Below, one piece after another: positions 1 through 9,722 of a DNA stretch of 64,000 nucleotides. Numbering within the stretch: the stretch's first letter is position 1; the number at the start of each line of letters is the position of its first letter. This stretch comes from Thermocrispum municipale DSM 44069. GTDB lineage: Bacteria; Actinomycetota; Actinomycetes; Mycobacteriales; Pseudonocardiaceae. Location: assembly GCF_000427825.1 (NCBI RefSeq), contig NZ_ATYT01000015.1:1-64000 (forward strand), written 5' to 3'. The notes under the pieces are model-generated. The model had not been told where the DNA came from and ran no database searches. It saw only the letters and a list, made by a program, of their open reading frames with translations. The position numbers were made by a program, and so were the translations under genes.

Positions 1-92
1 CCCGACGACGCATCAACGTCCTGCACGCACTGCTGCGCACCCGCCAGCCCTACCAACCCGACTACCGGCGAAACACGGCTACCGCTGCTTGA
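1..92 (+). pseudogene. C-terminal tail of an IS110-like transposase (cut by window edge)
   Basis: The third reading frame is open from the window edge to a TGA at 90-92 and reads RRRINVLHALLRTRQPYQP near the end. This resembles the C-terminus of IS110/IS1111-family DEDD transposases (RRxNVLxALLRxxxPYxP). Only about 29 residues are visible, so the gene may be intact outside the window or may be a remnant. The transposase stop lies 8 bases before the end of the oppositely oriented membrane protein gene. That leaves almost no room for the non-coding element end that intact IS110-type elements carry. Family assignment rests on this short motif only. Confidence 0.5.
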
Positions 93-100
93 CAAACACA

Positions 101-1105
101 TTAGGCAGCCACCTCCTCGCGTCGCGGCGAGCGAGCCCGCACCGCCCACGCGGAGGCCAGCGCCGTGCCCGCAACCAGCACACCGAAGGCCGTCAGCGTG
201 ATCGCATCGGGAGCCACGATCGACTGGCCGCGCAGGGCCTGCCAGGTGAACAGCACGCACAGCCCGAAGTAGGCGGCGGCGCCGATTCGCACCAGTCGCG
301 CACGGACGATCTCGTCCCGCAGCGCAGGCCACCGGGCGGCCAGCACGCTCAGGGCAATCGCCAGCAGCGGCAACGCCTGCAGCGCGTGCAACCCGATGAA
401 GTGCGCGATGCGCAGGTCGCCACCGGTCGTGCTCCAACCCAGCAGCGGCAACCCCGGACCGCCGTCCGCGACGCCCACCGAGTGCGCGCCGATCATCGGG
501 CTGTGCCGGCCTGCCTGCATCCGCTCCAGCTGGTCCGCGGTCGGCGTAGCCATCAGGAACGCGACCGCCATGCCGTACAACGAGATGGCAGGGCCCAGCC
601 GGATCGCTGCTCGTGACGCCGGGTCGGACACCGCGCTACGCGAGATCACCACGGTCAGTACCAGCGTCACGATCCACACGCCGGTGATCGCCGCACCCAT
701 CACCCGGAACACCCAGTTGTCGAACGGCGTCTCGTTGTTGAAGTGGCTCGCCCGACCGCGCACGACCTGCCCGACGATGGCCACCATCTCCACCAACAAC
801 AGCGCCACGACGATCCGCGAACCCCACCACTTCAGCCGCGGCGCGCGCGTGATCAGTGACGCCAGCCAGGCCCAGGTCAGCGCATACAGCGCGATCGAGA
901 TCGAGAACTTCAGCGGCTTCGTCCAGATCGGCTGGCCGCCGAGCATGCGCTCGTCCAGCAGCAGGCCGCCGATCGACACCACGGTCATGACGGTCATCAG
1001 CCCGGCCAGCGCCAGCATCGCGGTGTCCCAACCGCGAACGCTGTCCCGCCACCGGGGAAGGGAGGACGTGGGAGTCAAGGGGATCACCTCGAGAGTGGAT
1101 AGCAT
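101..1105 (-). CDS. Polytopic membrane protein of unknown function
   Basis: Conserved-hypothetical integral membrane protein of up to 334 aa. It shows about seven or eight hydrophobic segments, starting around residues 28-50 (AMLALAGLMTVMTVVSIGGLL). Two conserved-looking stretches are IWTKPLKFSISIALYALTW and GDLRIAHFIGLHALQALP. I do not recognise an enzymatic motif. It is divergent from a MerR regulator, and two operator-like inverted repeats cover its 5' end, so it is probably the regulator's target. The start is ambiguous. ATG at 1105 lies inside the first operator and lacks a ribosome site. A TTG at 1078, in the same frame, has an excellent Shine-Dalgarno GAGGTGATC at 1090-1082. The C-terminus ends 8 bases from the transposase remnant. 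A transport or stress role is only inference. Confidence 0.75.
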   Translation of the reverse strand: MLSTLEVIPLTPTSSLPRWRDSVRGWDTAMLALAGLMTVMTVVSIGGLLLDERMLGGQPIWTKPLKFSISIALYALTWAWLASLITRAPRLKWWGSRIVVALLLVEMVAIVGQVVRGRASHFNNETPFDNWVFRVMGAAITGVWIVTLVLTVVISRSAVSDPASRAAIRLGPAISLYGMAVAFLMATPTADQLERMQAGRHSPMIGAHSVGVADGGPGLPLLGWSTTGGDLRIAHFIGLHALQALPLLAIALSVLAARWPALRDEIVRARLVRIGAAAYFGLCVLFTWQALRGQSIVAPDAITLTAFGVLVAGTALASAWAVRARSPRREEVAA

Positions 1106-1136
1106 TACTATCCATATTAGATAGCTACACTATCCA
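1096..1136. promoter_or_regulatory. Two tandem 7-5-7 inverted-repeat operators
   Basis: A perfect inverted repeat TGGATAG-CATTA-CTATCCA spans 1096-1114. A near copy TAGATAG-CTACA-CTATCCA spans 1118-1136. Their centres are 22 bp apart, about two helical turns, so dimers would bind the same DNA face. They lie between the divergent membrane protein and merR genes. On the minus strand a TTGACT (1145-1140) precedes the second repeat, so binding would overlap the likely -10 region. A role as the MerR binding sites is inferred from position and symmetry. Confidence 0.7.
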
Positions 1137-1213
1137 TAAAGTCAAGTGAGAAACTGGGCGGCCGTGAGATGCGGGAGACGAGCAGGACGGCCCATCCGGG
1201 AAAGGAGCAGCCC

Positions 1214-1858
1214 ATGCGCATGGCCGAGCTGAGCCGCGAGTCCGGCGTGCCGGTGGCCACGATCAAGTTCTATTTGCGCGAGGGTCTGCTCCCCGCCGGC
1301 GAACGAACCAGCCCCAACCAAGCCCGCTACAGCCGCGAGCACGTGCGCCGACTGCGGTTGATCCGCGCGCTGCTCGAAGTGGGCGGATTGTCGTTGGCAC
1401 AAGTCACCGAGGTTCTTGACGCCGTGGACGCCGACGACCTCGATCAGCACAAGATCTTCGGCGTCGCCCAGGCGACCGTGACGCAGCCCGGCCTGGACCC
1501 GGACGACGACAGCGAGCACGCGCAGGCGGCGCGGGAGCGCGTGCACAAGCTGCTCGTCGACCACGATTGGCGCGTGCCGCCCGACTGGCCCCCGGTGAAC
1601 GCGCTGGCCAGGGTGATCGCCACGATCCAGGAACTGGAGCCGGTCCTGCTGCAGCAGCTGGATGCCCGGGCCGAGCTCATCGGCAAGGTCGCCGATCTGG
1701 ACGTCGAGCTGCTCGAAGGCAGGTCGCTGGAGCAGCAGGTGGAGATCGTCGTCGCGGGCACCGTGCTCGGCGACGCCCTGATGTCGGCCATGCGACGGGT
1801 CGCTCAGATCGATCGATCCGCGCGCAAGTTCACCCGACCAGACGATCACGACATGTGA
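1214..1858 (+). CDS. MerR-family transcriptional regulator
   Basis: 214-aa regulator with an N-terminal winged helix-turn-helix of the MerR type (MAELSRESGVPVATIKFYLR, then a wing with RYSREHVRRLRLIRAL), a connecting helix, and a long helical C-terminal part of about 120 residues. The C-terminal part lacks the clustered cysteines of metal-sensing MerR proteins. The chosen ATG has AGGAG at 1203-1207 six bases upstream; an in-frame start at 1169 would lack this. It is divergent from a membrane protein gene, with two tandem operator-like repeats between them. Autoregulation plus control of the membrane protein is the obvious inference. The effector is unknown; a drug or lipophilic ligand would fit the helical C-terminus. 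Confidence 0.88.
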   Translation: MRMAELSRESGVPVATIKFYLREGLLPAGERTSPNQARYSREHVRRLRLIRALLEVGGLSLAQVTEVLDAVDADDLDQHKIFGVAQATVTQPGLDPDDDSEHAQAARERVHKLLVDHDWRVPPDWPPVNALARVIATIQELEPVLLQQLDARAELIGKVADLDVELLEGRSLEQQVEIVVAGTVLGDALMSAMRRVAQIDRSARKFTRPDDHDM

Positions 1859-1898
1859 ATCGGGATTAGCGTCACACTGCGTCGGCGCGGCTGGGGCC

Positions 1899-1904
1899 TA
1901 GCAT
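1899..1904 (+). promoter_or_regulatory. Candidate -10 for a leaderless mutA transcript
   Basis: TAGCAT lies 8 bases before the ATG at 1913, in the short 54-bp gap after merR. No Shine-Dalgarno sequence precedes the ATG, so the mut operon may start from a leaderless mRNA. Confidence 0.4.
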
Positions 1905-1912
1905 TGCTGGGT

Positions 1913-3760
1913 ATGACGAGGGCGTCGGATCAGTCGAACGCAGAGCCAGCAACCCTGACCTTGGCCGCGGACTTCCCGGCACCGAGCCACCAGGAGTGGC
2001 AGGACCTGGTGGCCGGTGTGCTGCGCAAGAAGGGCCGCGAGCCCGGTGAGGTCCCGGAGCGAGCGCTGGAGTCGACGACGTACGACGGCATCACGATCAA
2101 GCCGCTCTACACGGCCGAGGACCTCGAGGGTCTGCCGCCGTCCGGCGTCCCGGGTCTGCCGCCGTACGTGCGCGGAGGCCGCGCGGAGGGCCGTGGCACC
2201 GGCTGGGACAACCGCCCCCTGCACACCGACCCGGACGTGGGCGTGACCAACGCGGCGATCCTGACCGATCTGGAGAACGGGGCGAGCAGCATCTGGTTGC
2301 GGGACCTGCCGCCCGCGCAACTGCCCGAGATCCTGCACGGCGTCTACGTCGAGATGGCACCCGTCGTCCTCGATGTCGGAGAGCGCTACGCCGAGGCTGC
2401 CGACGCCCTGCTCCAGTTGTTCGCCGAACGCAAGGTTCCCGACACCGAAGTCGTCGCGACCTTCGGCGCCGACCCGATCAGCCTGCGAGCGCGCACCGGT
2501 GAGCCGCACGACGTGGCGCCTGCCGCCGAGTTCGCCGCCCGCATCGCCGCCGCTCACCCGAAAGCGCGCAGCACGGTGGTTGACGCGACGCCGTACCACG
2601 AGGCAGGCGGTTCGGACGCCCAAGAGCTCGCCGCCGCCCTGGCCGCGGGCGTGGCCTACGTGCGCGCGTTCACCGAAGCGGGCCTGAGCCCCGAGCAGGC
2701 CGCCGCCCAGCTGGAATTCCGCTACGCGGCCACCGCCGACCAGTTCTTGACCATCGCCAAGCTGCGCGCCGCCCGTCGCCTGTGGGCGCGGGTCTGCGAA
2801 GTGTCCGGCGCTGCCGGTGTGCCGCAGGTGCAGCACGCCGTGACGTCGTCGGCGATGATCAGCAAGCGCGATCCGTGGGTGAACATGCTGCGCGGCACGG
2901 TGGCCTGCTTCGCCGCGGCGGTCGGTGGCGCGGACGCCATCACGGTGCAGCCGTTCGACGCCGCCATCGGCCTGCCGGACACGTTCAGCCGGCGCATCGC
3001 CCGCAACACCTCCTCGATCCTGGCCGAGGAATCCAAGCTGTCCGGGGTGATCGACCCCGCCGGCGGCTCGTGGTTCGTGGAGAAGCTCACCGACGACCTC
3101 GCCCGCGCCGCCTGGCGGGAGTTCCAGGAGCTGGAGTCGCTCGGCGGGATCGTCGCCGCGCTCGACAGCGGCGCCCTGGCCGAGCGGCTGGAAGCCACCT
3201 GGCAGGCCCGGGCGAAGAACCTGGCCACCCGCAAAGACCCGCTGACCGGCGTCTCCGAGTTCCCGAACCTGGACGAGCGCGCCATCGAGCGCAAGCCGCT
3301 GCCCGCGAGCCGCAGCGGGGGACTGCCGACCATCCGCTACGGGCAGGAGTTCGAACGGCTCCGCGACCGGGCGGAGGCCAACCCCGGTGGCCGTCCCAGG
3401 GTCTTCCTCGCGACGCTCGGCCCGATCGCGCAGCACACCGCGCGCGCCACGTTCGCGGCCAACCTGTTCGCGGCGGGTGGCATCGAGGCGGTCAATCCCG
3501 GTGCCACGGCGTCCACCGCCGACGTGGTGGCCGCCTACCTGTGCAGCCATACGTCGGTGGCCTGCCTGTGCGGTACCGATCTCGCCTACGAGGAACAAGC
3601 CGACGAGGTGGCGGCCGCCCTCCGCAAGGCGGGCGCCACGCGCGTGCTGTTGGCGGGCAAACCCAGCGACGCCTACACCGGTGTCGACGGCTTCATCTAC
3701 GCCGGATGCAACGCGCTCGAGGTGCTGACCGCCACGCTCGAGCACCTGGAGGTGGCGTGA
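1913..3760 (+). CDS. mutA: Methylmalonyl-CoA mutase small subunit
   Basis: 615-aa beta (small) subunit of the heterodimeric adenosylcobalamin-dependent methylmalonyl-CoA mutase, which interconverts (R)-methylmalonyl-CoA and succinyl-CoA. It has the TIM-barrel substrate domain ([16 protein letters not shown] near the N-terminus; [26 protein letters not shown] in the core) and a degenerate C-terminal flavodoxin-like domain. That domain lacks the cobalamin-binding DxHxxG motif present in mutB, as expected for the non-catalytic subunit. ATG 1913 is preferred to an upstream in-frame TTG at 1904, which is part of the -10 candidate. The stop overlaps or abuts the mutB start, indicating translational coupling. 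It acts in the cytosol, in odd-chain/branched-chain acid and propionate metabolism. Confidence 0.97.
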   Translation: MTRASDQSNAEPATLTLAADFPAPSHQEWQDLVAGVLRKKGREPGEVPERALESTTYDGITIKPLYTAEDLEGLPPSGVPGLPPYVRGGRAEGRGTGWDNRPLHTDPDVGVTNAAILTDLENGASSIWLRDLPPAQLPEILHGVYVEMAPVVLDVGERYAEAADALLQLFAERKVPDTEVVATFGADPISLRARTGEPHDVAPAAEFAARIAAAHPKARSTVVDATPYHEAGGSDAQELAAALAAGVAYVRAFTEAGLSPEQAAAQLEFRYAATADQFLTIAKLRAARRLWARVCEVSGAAGVPQVQHAVTSSAMISKRDPWVNMLRGTVACFAAAVGGADAITVQPFDAAIGLPDTFSRRIARNTSSILAEESKLSGVIDPAGGSWFVEKLTDDLARAAWREFQELESLGGIVAALDSGALAERLEATWQARAKNLATRKDPLTGVSEFPNLDERAIERKPLPASRSGGLPTIRYGQEFERLRDRAEANPGGRPRVFLATLGPIAQHTARATFAANLFAAGGIEAVNPGATASTADVVAAYLCSHTSVACLCGTDLAYEEQADEVAAALRKAGATRVLLAGKPSDAYTGVDGFIYAGCNALEVLTATLEHLEVA

Positions 3761-3762
3761 GC

Positions 3763-5937
<2,175 letters not shown>

Positions 5938-5961
5938 TCACGACGGGAGTGGGCTGAAGCT

Positions 5962-6951
5962 ATGGCCGCGCGTCGCGCCATCGACGTCGCCGAGTACGCC
6001 AAGGGCGTGCGCGCCGGTGACCGGGGAATCCTGTCCCGGGCGATCACGCTGGTCGAGTCGGTCAAAGCCGAACACCGGCAGAAGGCGCACGAGCTGCTGC
6101 AGGAGCTGCTGCCGCATTCCGGCGGTGCGCACCGCGTCGGGATCAGTGGTGTGCCCGGTGTCGGCAAGTCCACGTTCATCGAGGCGCTCGGCACCAGGTT
6201 GACCGGCGACGGGCACAAGGTCGCGGTGCTGGCCGTCGATCCGTCGTCGACCCGCACCGGCGGCAGCATCCTGGGCGACAAGACGCGTATGGCCAAGCTG
6301 GCCAACGACCCGGACGCGTTCATCCGGCCGTCGCCGAACGCCGGCACGCTCGGTGGGGTGGCCCGGGCGACCCGTGAGTCCGTCGTGTTGATGGAAGCGG
6401 CCGGGTACGACGTCGTGCTGATCGAGACCGTGGGTGTCGGCCAGTCCGAGGTCACCGTGGCCAACATGGTCGACACGTTCCTGTTCTTGACCCTGGCCAG
6501 GACCGGGGACCAGCTGCAGGGCATCAAGCGCGGCATCCTCGAACTGGCCGACGTGATCGCGGTGAACAAGGCCGACGGCGAGCACGAGAAGGAGGCCCGC
6601 AAGGCCGCCCGCGAGCTGTCCGGCGCCATGCGCATGCTGTACGGCAAGGGCGCCAAGTGGACCCCGCCCGTGCTGACCTGCAGCGGTTTGACCGGCGCCG
6701 GGCTGGACACGGTGTGGGACAAGGTCGTCGAGCATCACACGCTGCTGCGCGAGTCCGGTGAACTGGACGCCAAGCGGGGCAGGCAGCAGGTCGACTGGAC
6801 CTGGTCGATGGTGCGCGAACAGCTGCTGGCCCGGTTGACCGAACGCCCCGCGGTGCGCGCGGTGGCGGCCGAGGTCGAGGAGCTGGTACGGGCGGGTGAG
6901 ATCACCGCGAGCCTCGCGGCGCAGCGCATCCTCGACGCCTTCGACGAGTAA
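5962..6951 (+). CDS. meaB: Methylmalonyl-CoA mutase-associated GTPase MeaB
   Basis: 329-aa G3E-type P-loop GTPase (ArgK/MeaB family). The Walker A motif is GVPGVGKST (about residues 60-68). The switch and G-motif regions include [21 protein letters not shown] and a VNKAD guanine-specificity motif. Proteins of this family guard methylmalonyl-CoA mutase by gating cofactor loading and ejecting damaged cobalamin. It follows mutB after 24 bases, and the mutAB-meaB arrangement supports this role over the older LAO/AO transporter kinase annotation. Start ATG 5962 is the first sensible start. Its stop codon TAA is embedded in a -10-like element for the next gene. Confidence 0.95.
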   Translation: MAARRAIDVAEYAKGVRAGDRGILSRAITLVESVKAEHRQKAHELLQELLPHSGGAHRVGISGVPGVGKSTFIEALGTRLTGDGHKVAVLAVDPSSTRTGGSILGDKTRMAKLANDPDAFIRPSPNAGTLGGVARATRESVVLMEAAGYDVVLIETVGVGQSEVTVANMVDTFLFLTLARTGDQLQGIKRGILELADVIAVNKADGEHEKEARKAARELSGAMRMLYGKGAKWTPPVLTCSGLTGAGLDTVWDKVVEHHTLLRESGELDAKRGRQQVDWTWSMVREQLLARLTERPAVRAVAAEVEELVRAGEITASLAAQRILDAFDE

Positions 6952-6954
6952 GTT
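6949..6954 (+). promoter_or_regulatory. Candidate -10 for leaderless 6962 gene
   Basis: TAAGTT overlaps the meaB stop codon and lies 7 bases before the ATG at 6962. No Shine-Dalgarno sequence is present, which fits leaderless transcription of the small membrane protein. Confidence 0.45.
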
Positions 6955-6961
6955 GTCACCC

Positions 6962-7546
6962 ATGACGGTTAGCGGTGGTGACGCAGAGCAGCCGCCTCGG
7001 CCCGAGGAAGGCGCGGCCGACGAAACCGCAGGTGAGCAGCCTGCGCAGGGCGGCAAAGAGCTGGTGCCGGTCGGCCAGGCGCAAGGCGAACCACCCAAGC
7101 AGGAGGACAAGCGCGGCCTCAACAAGCTGCGCATAGCCGGGTACGCGCTGCTCGTCGTCGCGGTGCTCGCCGCGCTGGTGCCGATCCTGGGGCTGGCGTC
7201 GGATCAGCGGGAGGGCGACACGTCGGCCCAGCCGAAGCCGGCCGCCGAGCAGACCACCGCCTCGTCGGCGAAGAAGTCGGCCGAGAAATCCGCGGAGAAG
7301 CCGGCCAAGAAGCCGCGCACGAGCTCCTCGGCCGAGCGCACGAAGTCCAAGTCCAGCGCGTCGCGCACCCCGAGCAGGTCCGGGGCGGAATCGGCAGGGA
7401 TAGGCCCGGTCATCGACCCGGAGACCACCGAGCGTGCGGAGTCGGAAGAGGCCAGGCGTAAACTGGTGGTCGGAGGCGTCGCCGTCGGCCTGCTGCTGAT
7501 CGTGTTGTGGGGCCGGCGGGTGCGATCCGCCAAGAGCAAGCAGTAG
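6962..7546 (+). CDS. Small two-TM protein with Lys/Ala/Ser-rich extracellular linker
   Basis: 194-aa protein of unknown function. Order: charged Glu/Gln/Pro-rich cytoplasmic N-terminus (1-60), a transmembrane helix (about 62-82, GYALLVVAVLAALVPILGLA), a low-complexity Ala/Lys/Ser/Glu linker (about 85-145, with KKSAEKSAEKPAKKP repeats), and a second transmembrane helix near the C-terminus (VVGGVAVGLLLIVLW) followed by basic residues. The linker should lie outside the membrane and could contact the cell wall. The preceding -10-like TAAGTT supports this start. It follows the mut genes but shows nothing that ties it to cobalamin metabolism. Confidence 0.75.
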   Translation: MTVSGGDAEQPPRPEEGAADETAGEQPAQGGKELVPVGQAQGEPPKQEDKRGLNKLRIAGYALLVVAVLAALVPILGLASDQREGDTSAQPKPAAEQTTASSAKKSAEKSAEKPAKKPRTSSSAERTKSKSSASRTPSRSGAESAGIGPVIDPETTERAESEEARRKLVVGGVAVGLLLIVLWGRRVRSAKSKQ

Positions 7547-7580
7547 CTCACCGCGGCCGCAATCGACGACCAACTACAGC

Positions 7581-7599
7581 GTGACCGAAATCCGGTCAC
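7581..7599. promoter_or_regulatory. 7-5-7 inverted repeat upstream of amidohydrolase
   Basis: GTGACCG-AAATC-CGGTCAC is a perfect dyad in the 244-bp gap between the small membrane protein and the M20 amidohydrolase. It is not followed by a T-run, so an operator is more likely than a terminator. Nothing else clear is visible in the gap. Confidence 0.4.
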
Positions 7600-7790
7600 C
7601 GCTTGTCGCAGGAACGCAACCGCCGGGCTCGGCGTCTCACCTGCAGGGACGTGGTCGGATCCCTTGTCCGGCAGGATTAGGCTCACCGCGAGTCTCGCAG
7701 TGAGTCGTTCATTGCCTGCGGCCCGTAGTTCTTGTTGGTACTTCTTGCGGCGGCGCACGTTCAGGAGTCCGACCAGCTTGGAGGTGAGTC

Positions 7791-9158
7791 ATGACGACGA
7801 CGTCCCCGCACTCGCGCTCGGCAGGCGGACGCCTGGAGCGCGTCGAGGCGGACGTCCTCAAGTCGGTGCCCGATGCCGGGCGCCGCGACAGTAGCCCCAT
7901 CGGGGATCCCACCATCACCGACGCGCGCCTCGACGGGCTGATCACCCCGGACGGCGTCACCATGGCTGATGTGGAAGATCTCGGTGCGGGCCGCGGCCCC
8001 GACTGGCTCGACGGATGGCTCGAGCGACATGCGGCGGACATCGTCGCGTGGCGCCGCCACATTCACGCCAACCCCGAGCTGGCCCGGCGCGAGTACGGCA
8101 CCACCGAGCTGGTGGTCCGGCACTTGCGCTCGCTCGGCCTGCAGCCGCAGGTGTTACCGCTGGGCACCGGGGTGGTCTGCGACATCGGCAGCGGCGACAA
8201 GTGCGTCGCGCTGCGCGCGGACATGGACGCGCTGCCGATCACCGAGGCCACCGGCCTGCCGTACTCGTCGTCCGTCGACGGTGTCGCGCACGCCTGCGGG
8301 CACGATGCGCACACCGCGATCCTGATGGCCGCCGGCTCCGCGTTGGCCGCCGCGCCTGAGCTGCCCGGCCGCGTACGTCTGGTCTTCCAGGCGGCCGAGG
8401 AGGTCATGCCCGGCGGAGCGCTGGACGCCATCGCGGCCGGTGTGCTGGACGGCGTGGACCGCATCTTCGGCCTGCACTGCGACCCGCGACTGCCGGTCGG
8501 CCAGGTCGGCGTCCGGGTCGGCGCCATCACGTCGGCGGCGGACCTGCTGGAGCTGCGCCTGACCTCTCCGGGCGGGCACACGTCCCGGCCGCACCTGACC
8601 GCGGACCTGGTGCACGCGCTGGGCACGGTCATCACGAACCTGCCCGCGGTGATCTCCCGCCGGGTGGACCCGCGGTCGGGCACGATCCTGGTCTGGGGCG
8701 CGGTGCACGCCGGGGAAGCGGCCAACGCCGTGCCGGAGGAAGGTGCCCTGCTCGGCACGCTGCGCACCGCGGACCACGACGTGTGGCTGAAGATGGAGTC
8801 GCTGGTCAACCCGGCCGTCGAGTCGCTGCTCGCGCCGACCGGTGTCGGGTTCACGCTGAACTACCGGCGGGGCGTGCCGCCCGTGGTGTGCGACGCGGAG
8901 AGCACCGCGTTCCTGTCGGCCGGTGTCGACGCCGCGCTGGGCGAGGACGGCTTGACCTCCACCGAGCAGTCCTCCGGCGGCGAGGACTTCGGTTGGTACC
9001 TGGAACACATCCCGGGCGCGTTCGCGCGGCTGGGCGTGTGGGACGGCAAGGGTCCGCAGCGTGATCTGCATCAGGGCACGTTCGTGCTCGACGAGCGGGC
9101 GCTGCTGACCGGCACCCGGGTGATGGTGCACACCGCCCTGTCGGCCCTGGCTGCCTGA
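7791..9158 (+). CDS. M20-family amidohydrolase (AmiA/HipO-like)
   Basis: 455-aa zinc-dependent amidohydrolase/aminoacylase of peptidase family M20D. Visible metal and active-site motifs are ALRADMDALPI, HACGHDAHTA (Cys/His/Asp ligands) and FQAAEEV (catalytic and ligand Glu), plus the C-terminal SSGGEDFGWY. It has a dimerisation domain in the middle (TSPGGHTSRPH). An N-terminal extension of about 80 residues precedes WLERHAADIVAWRR, longer than typical bacterial HipO. A strong GGAGGTGA lies just upstream of the ATG. The neighbourhood (amidohydrolase, YGSN protein, lpdA, glpD) resembles the M. tuberculosis amiA1-Rv3304-lpdA-glpD2 block as I recall it. The substrate is probably an N-acyl or indole-type amide and is unknown. 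Confidence 0.9.
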   Translation: MTTTSPHSRSAGGRLERVEADVLKSVPDAGRRDSSPIGDPTITDARLDGLITPDGVTMADVEDLGAGRGPDWLDGWLERHAADIVAWRRHIHANPELARREYGTTELVVRHLRSLGLQPQVLPLGTGVVCDIGSGDKCVALRADMDALPITEATGLPYSSSVDGVAHACGHDAHTAILMAAGSALAAAPELPGRVRLVFQAAEEVMPGGALDAIAAGVLDGVDRIFGLHCDPRLPVGQVGVRVGAITSAADLLELRLTSPGGHTSRPHLTADLVHALGTVITNLPAVISRRVDPRSGTILVWGAVHAGEAANAVPEEGALLGTLRTADHDVWLKMESLVNPAVESLLAPTGVGFTLNYRRGVPPVVCDAESTAFLSAGVDAALGEDGLTSTEQSSGGEDFGWYLEHIPGAFARLGVWDGKGPQRDLHQGTFVLDERALLTGTRVMVHTALSALAA

Positions 9159-9168
9159 GACCCACGAC

Positions 9169-9200
9169 AAAGGCCGCCTCCGATCGCGGAGGCGGCCTTT
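9169..9200. terminator. Bidirectional intrinsic terminator
   Basis: AAAGGCCGCCTC (9169-9180) pairs perfectly with GAGGCGGCCTTT (9189-9200) across an 8-base loop, with A-run and T-run on the two sides. It sits between convergent genes and can stop transcription in both directions. Confidence 0.88.
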
Positions 9201-9218
9201 CGTGTGTCTGGGACGTCC

Positions 9219-9671
9219 TTACGGGCCGATGCCGCTACACGGACGGGTCCGGAGGTCGTTGACGTAATCCGCGGGCGCTCCGGCCGCCTCAGCCGCGTCG
9301 GCGAGCACACCGAGGTAACGCGCGGACGGCAATCCGCCCTCGTAGGCGTCGAGCACGTAGAGCCAGGCCAGCACCGGGCCGTCCAGCGTCTGCACGCGGA
9401 CCCGGATCTTGTTGTGCAGGCCGAGCTCGCCGCCCTCCCAGCTGTCCAGCTTGCGCTCGTCCGCGTCACAGACGTCGTAGAGCACCACGAACACGCGGGA
9501 GTCAGGGTCCGGCACGATGGTGGCCAGCGCACCCTCCCACCCGAGATCTTCGCCACCGAAGGTCAGACGCCATCCTTCGATCCACCCGGTCCCGGCCATC
9601 GGGGAATGGGGTGCGCGCTCCATCATCTGCGCGGGATCCATATTGGACCCGTACGCGGCGTAGAGAGGCAC
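9219..9671 (-). CDS. Gamma-glutamylcyclotransferase-fold protein
   Basis: 150-aa AIG2/GGCT-like protein. The fold signature YGSN (residues 6-9, LYAAYGSNMDP) is at the N-terminus, followed by GWRLTFGG and a WEGGELG segment with a candidate catalytic glutamate. The family includes enzymes that cyclise gamma-glutamyl peptides to 5-oxoproline, but many members have unknown substrates. The GTG start is supported by a -10-like TAGTAT at 9684-9679, exactly seven bases upstream, so the mRNA is probably leaderless. It is divergent from lpdA by 51 bases and convergent with the amidohydrolase across a strong terminator. The sequence resembles my recollection of M. tuberculosis Rv3304. Confidence 0.85.
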   Translation of the reverse strand: MPLYAAYGSNMDPAQMMERAPHSPMAGTGWIEGWRLTFGGEDLGWEGALATIVPDPDSRVFVVLYDVCDADERKLDSWEGGELGLHNKIRVRVQTLDGPVLAWLYVLDAYEGGLPSARYLGVLADAAEAAGAPADYVNDLRTRPCSGIGP

Positions 9672-9678
9672 GCTCGAG

Positions 9679-9684
9679 ATACTA
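9679..9684 (-). promoter_or_regulatory. Candidate -10 of leaderless GGCT-like gene
   Basis: TAGTAT read on the minus strand ends 7 bases before the GTG at 9671, the spacing expected if the start codon is the transcript 5' end. Confidence 0.5.
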
Positions 9685-9722
9685 ACCTCCCAGGCGAGGC
9701 CGAGCGGTGAGGAGGCAACCTG

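Noticed and set aside
1859-1912. Cobalamin riboswitch before mutA
   Set aside because: The gap is only 54 bases, too short for a B12 riboswitch, and it contains a leaderless-type -10.
2782-3762. An N-terminal extension of mutB reaching into mutA
   Set aside because: The extra residues are Arg/Gly-rich and lie out of frame over mutA. A good ribosome site and the conserved N-terminus start at 3763.
7204-7758. 184-codon minus-strand frame across the 7.5-kb gap
   Set aside because: It overlaps the small membrane protein gene and gives a low-complexity Ser/Arg translation without ribosome site or known domain.
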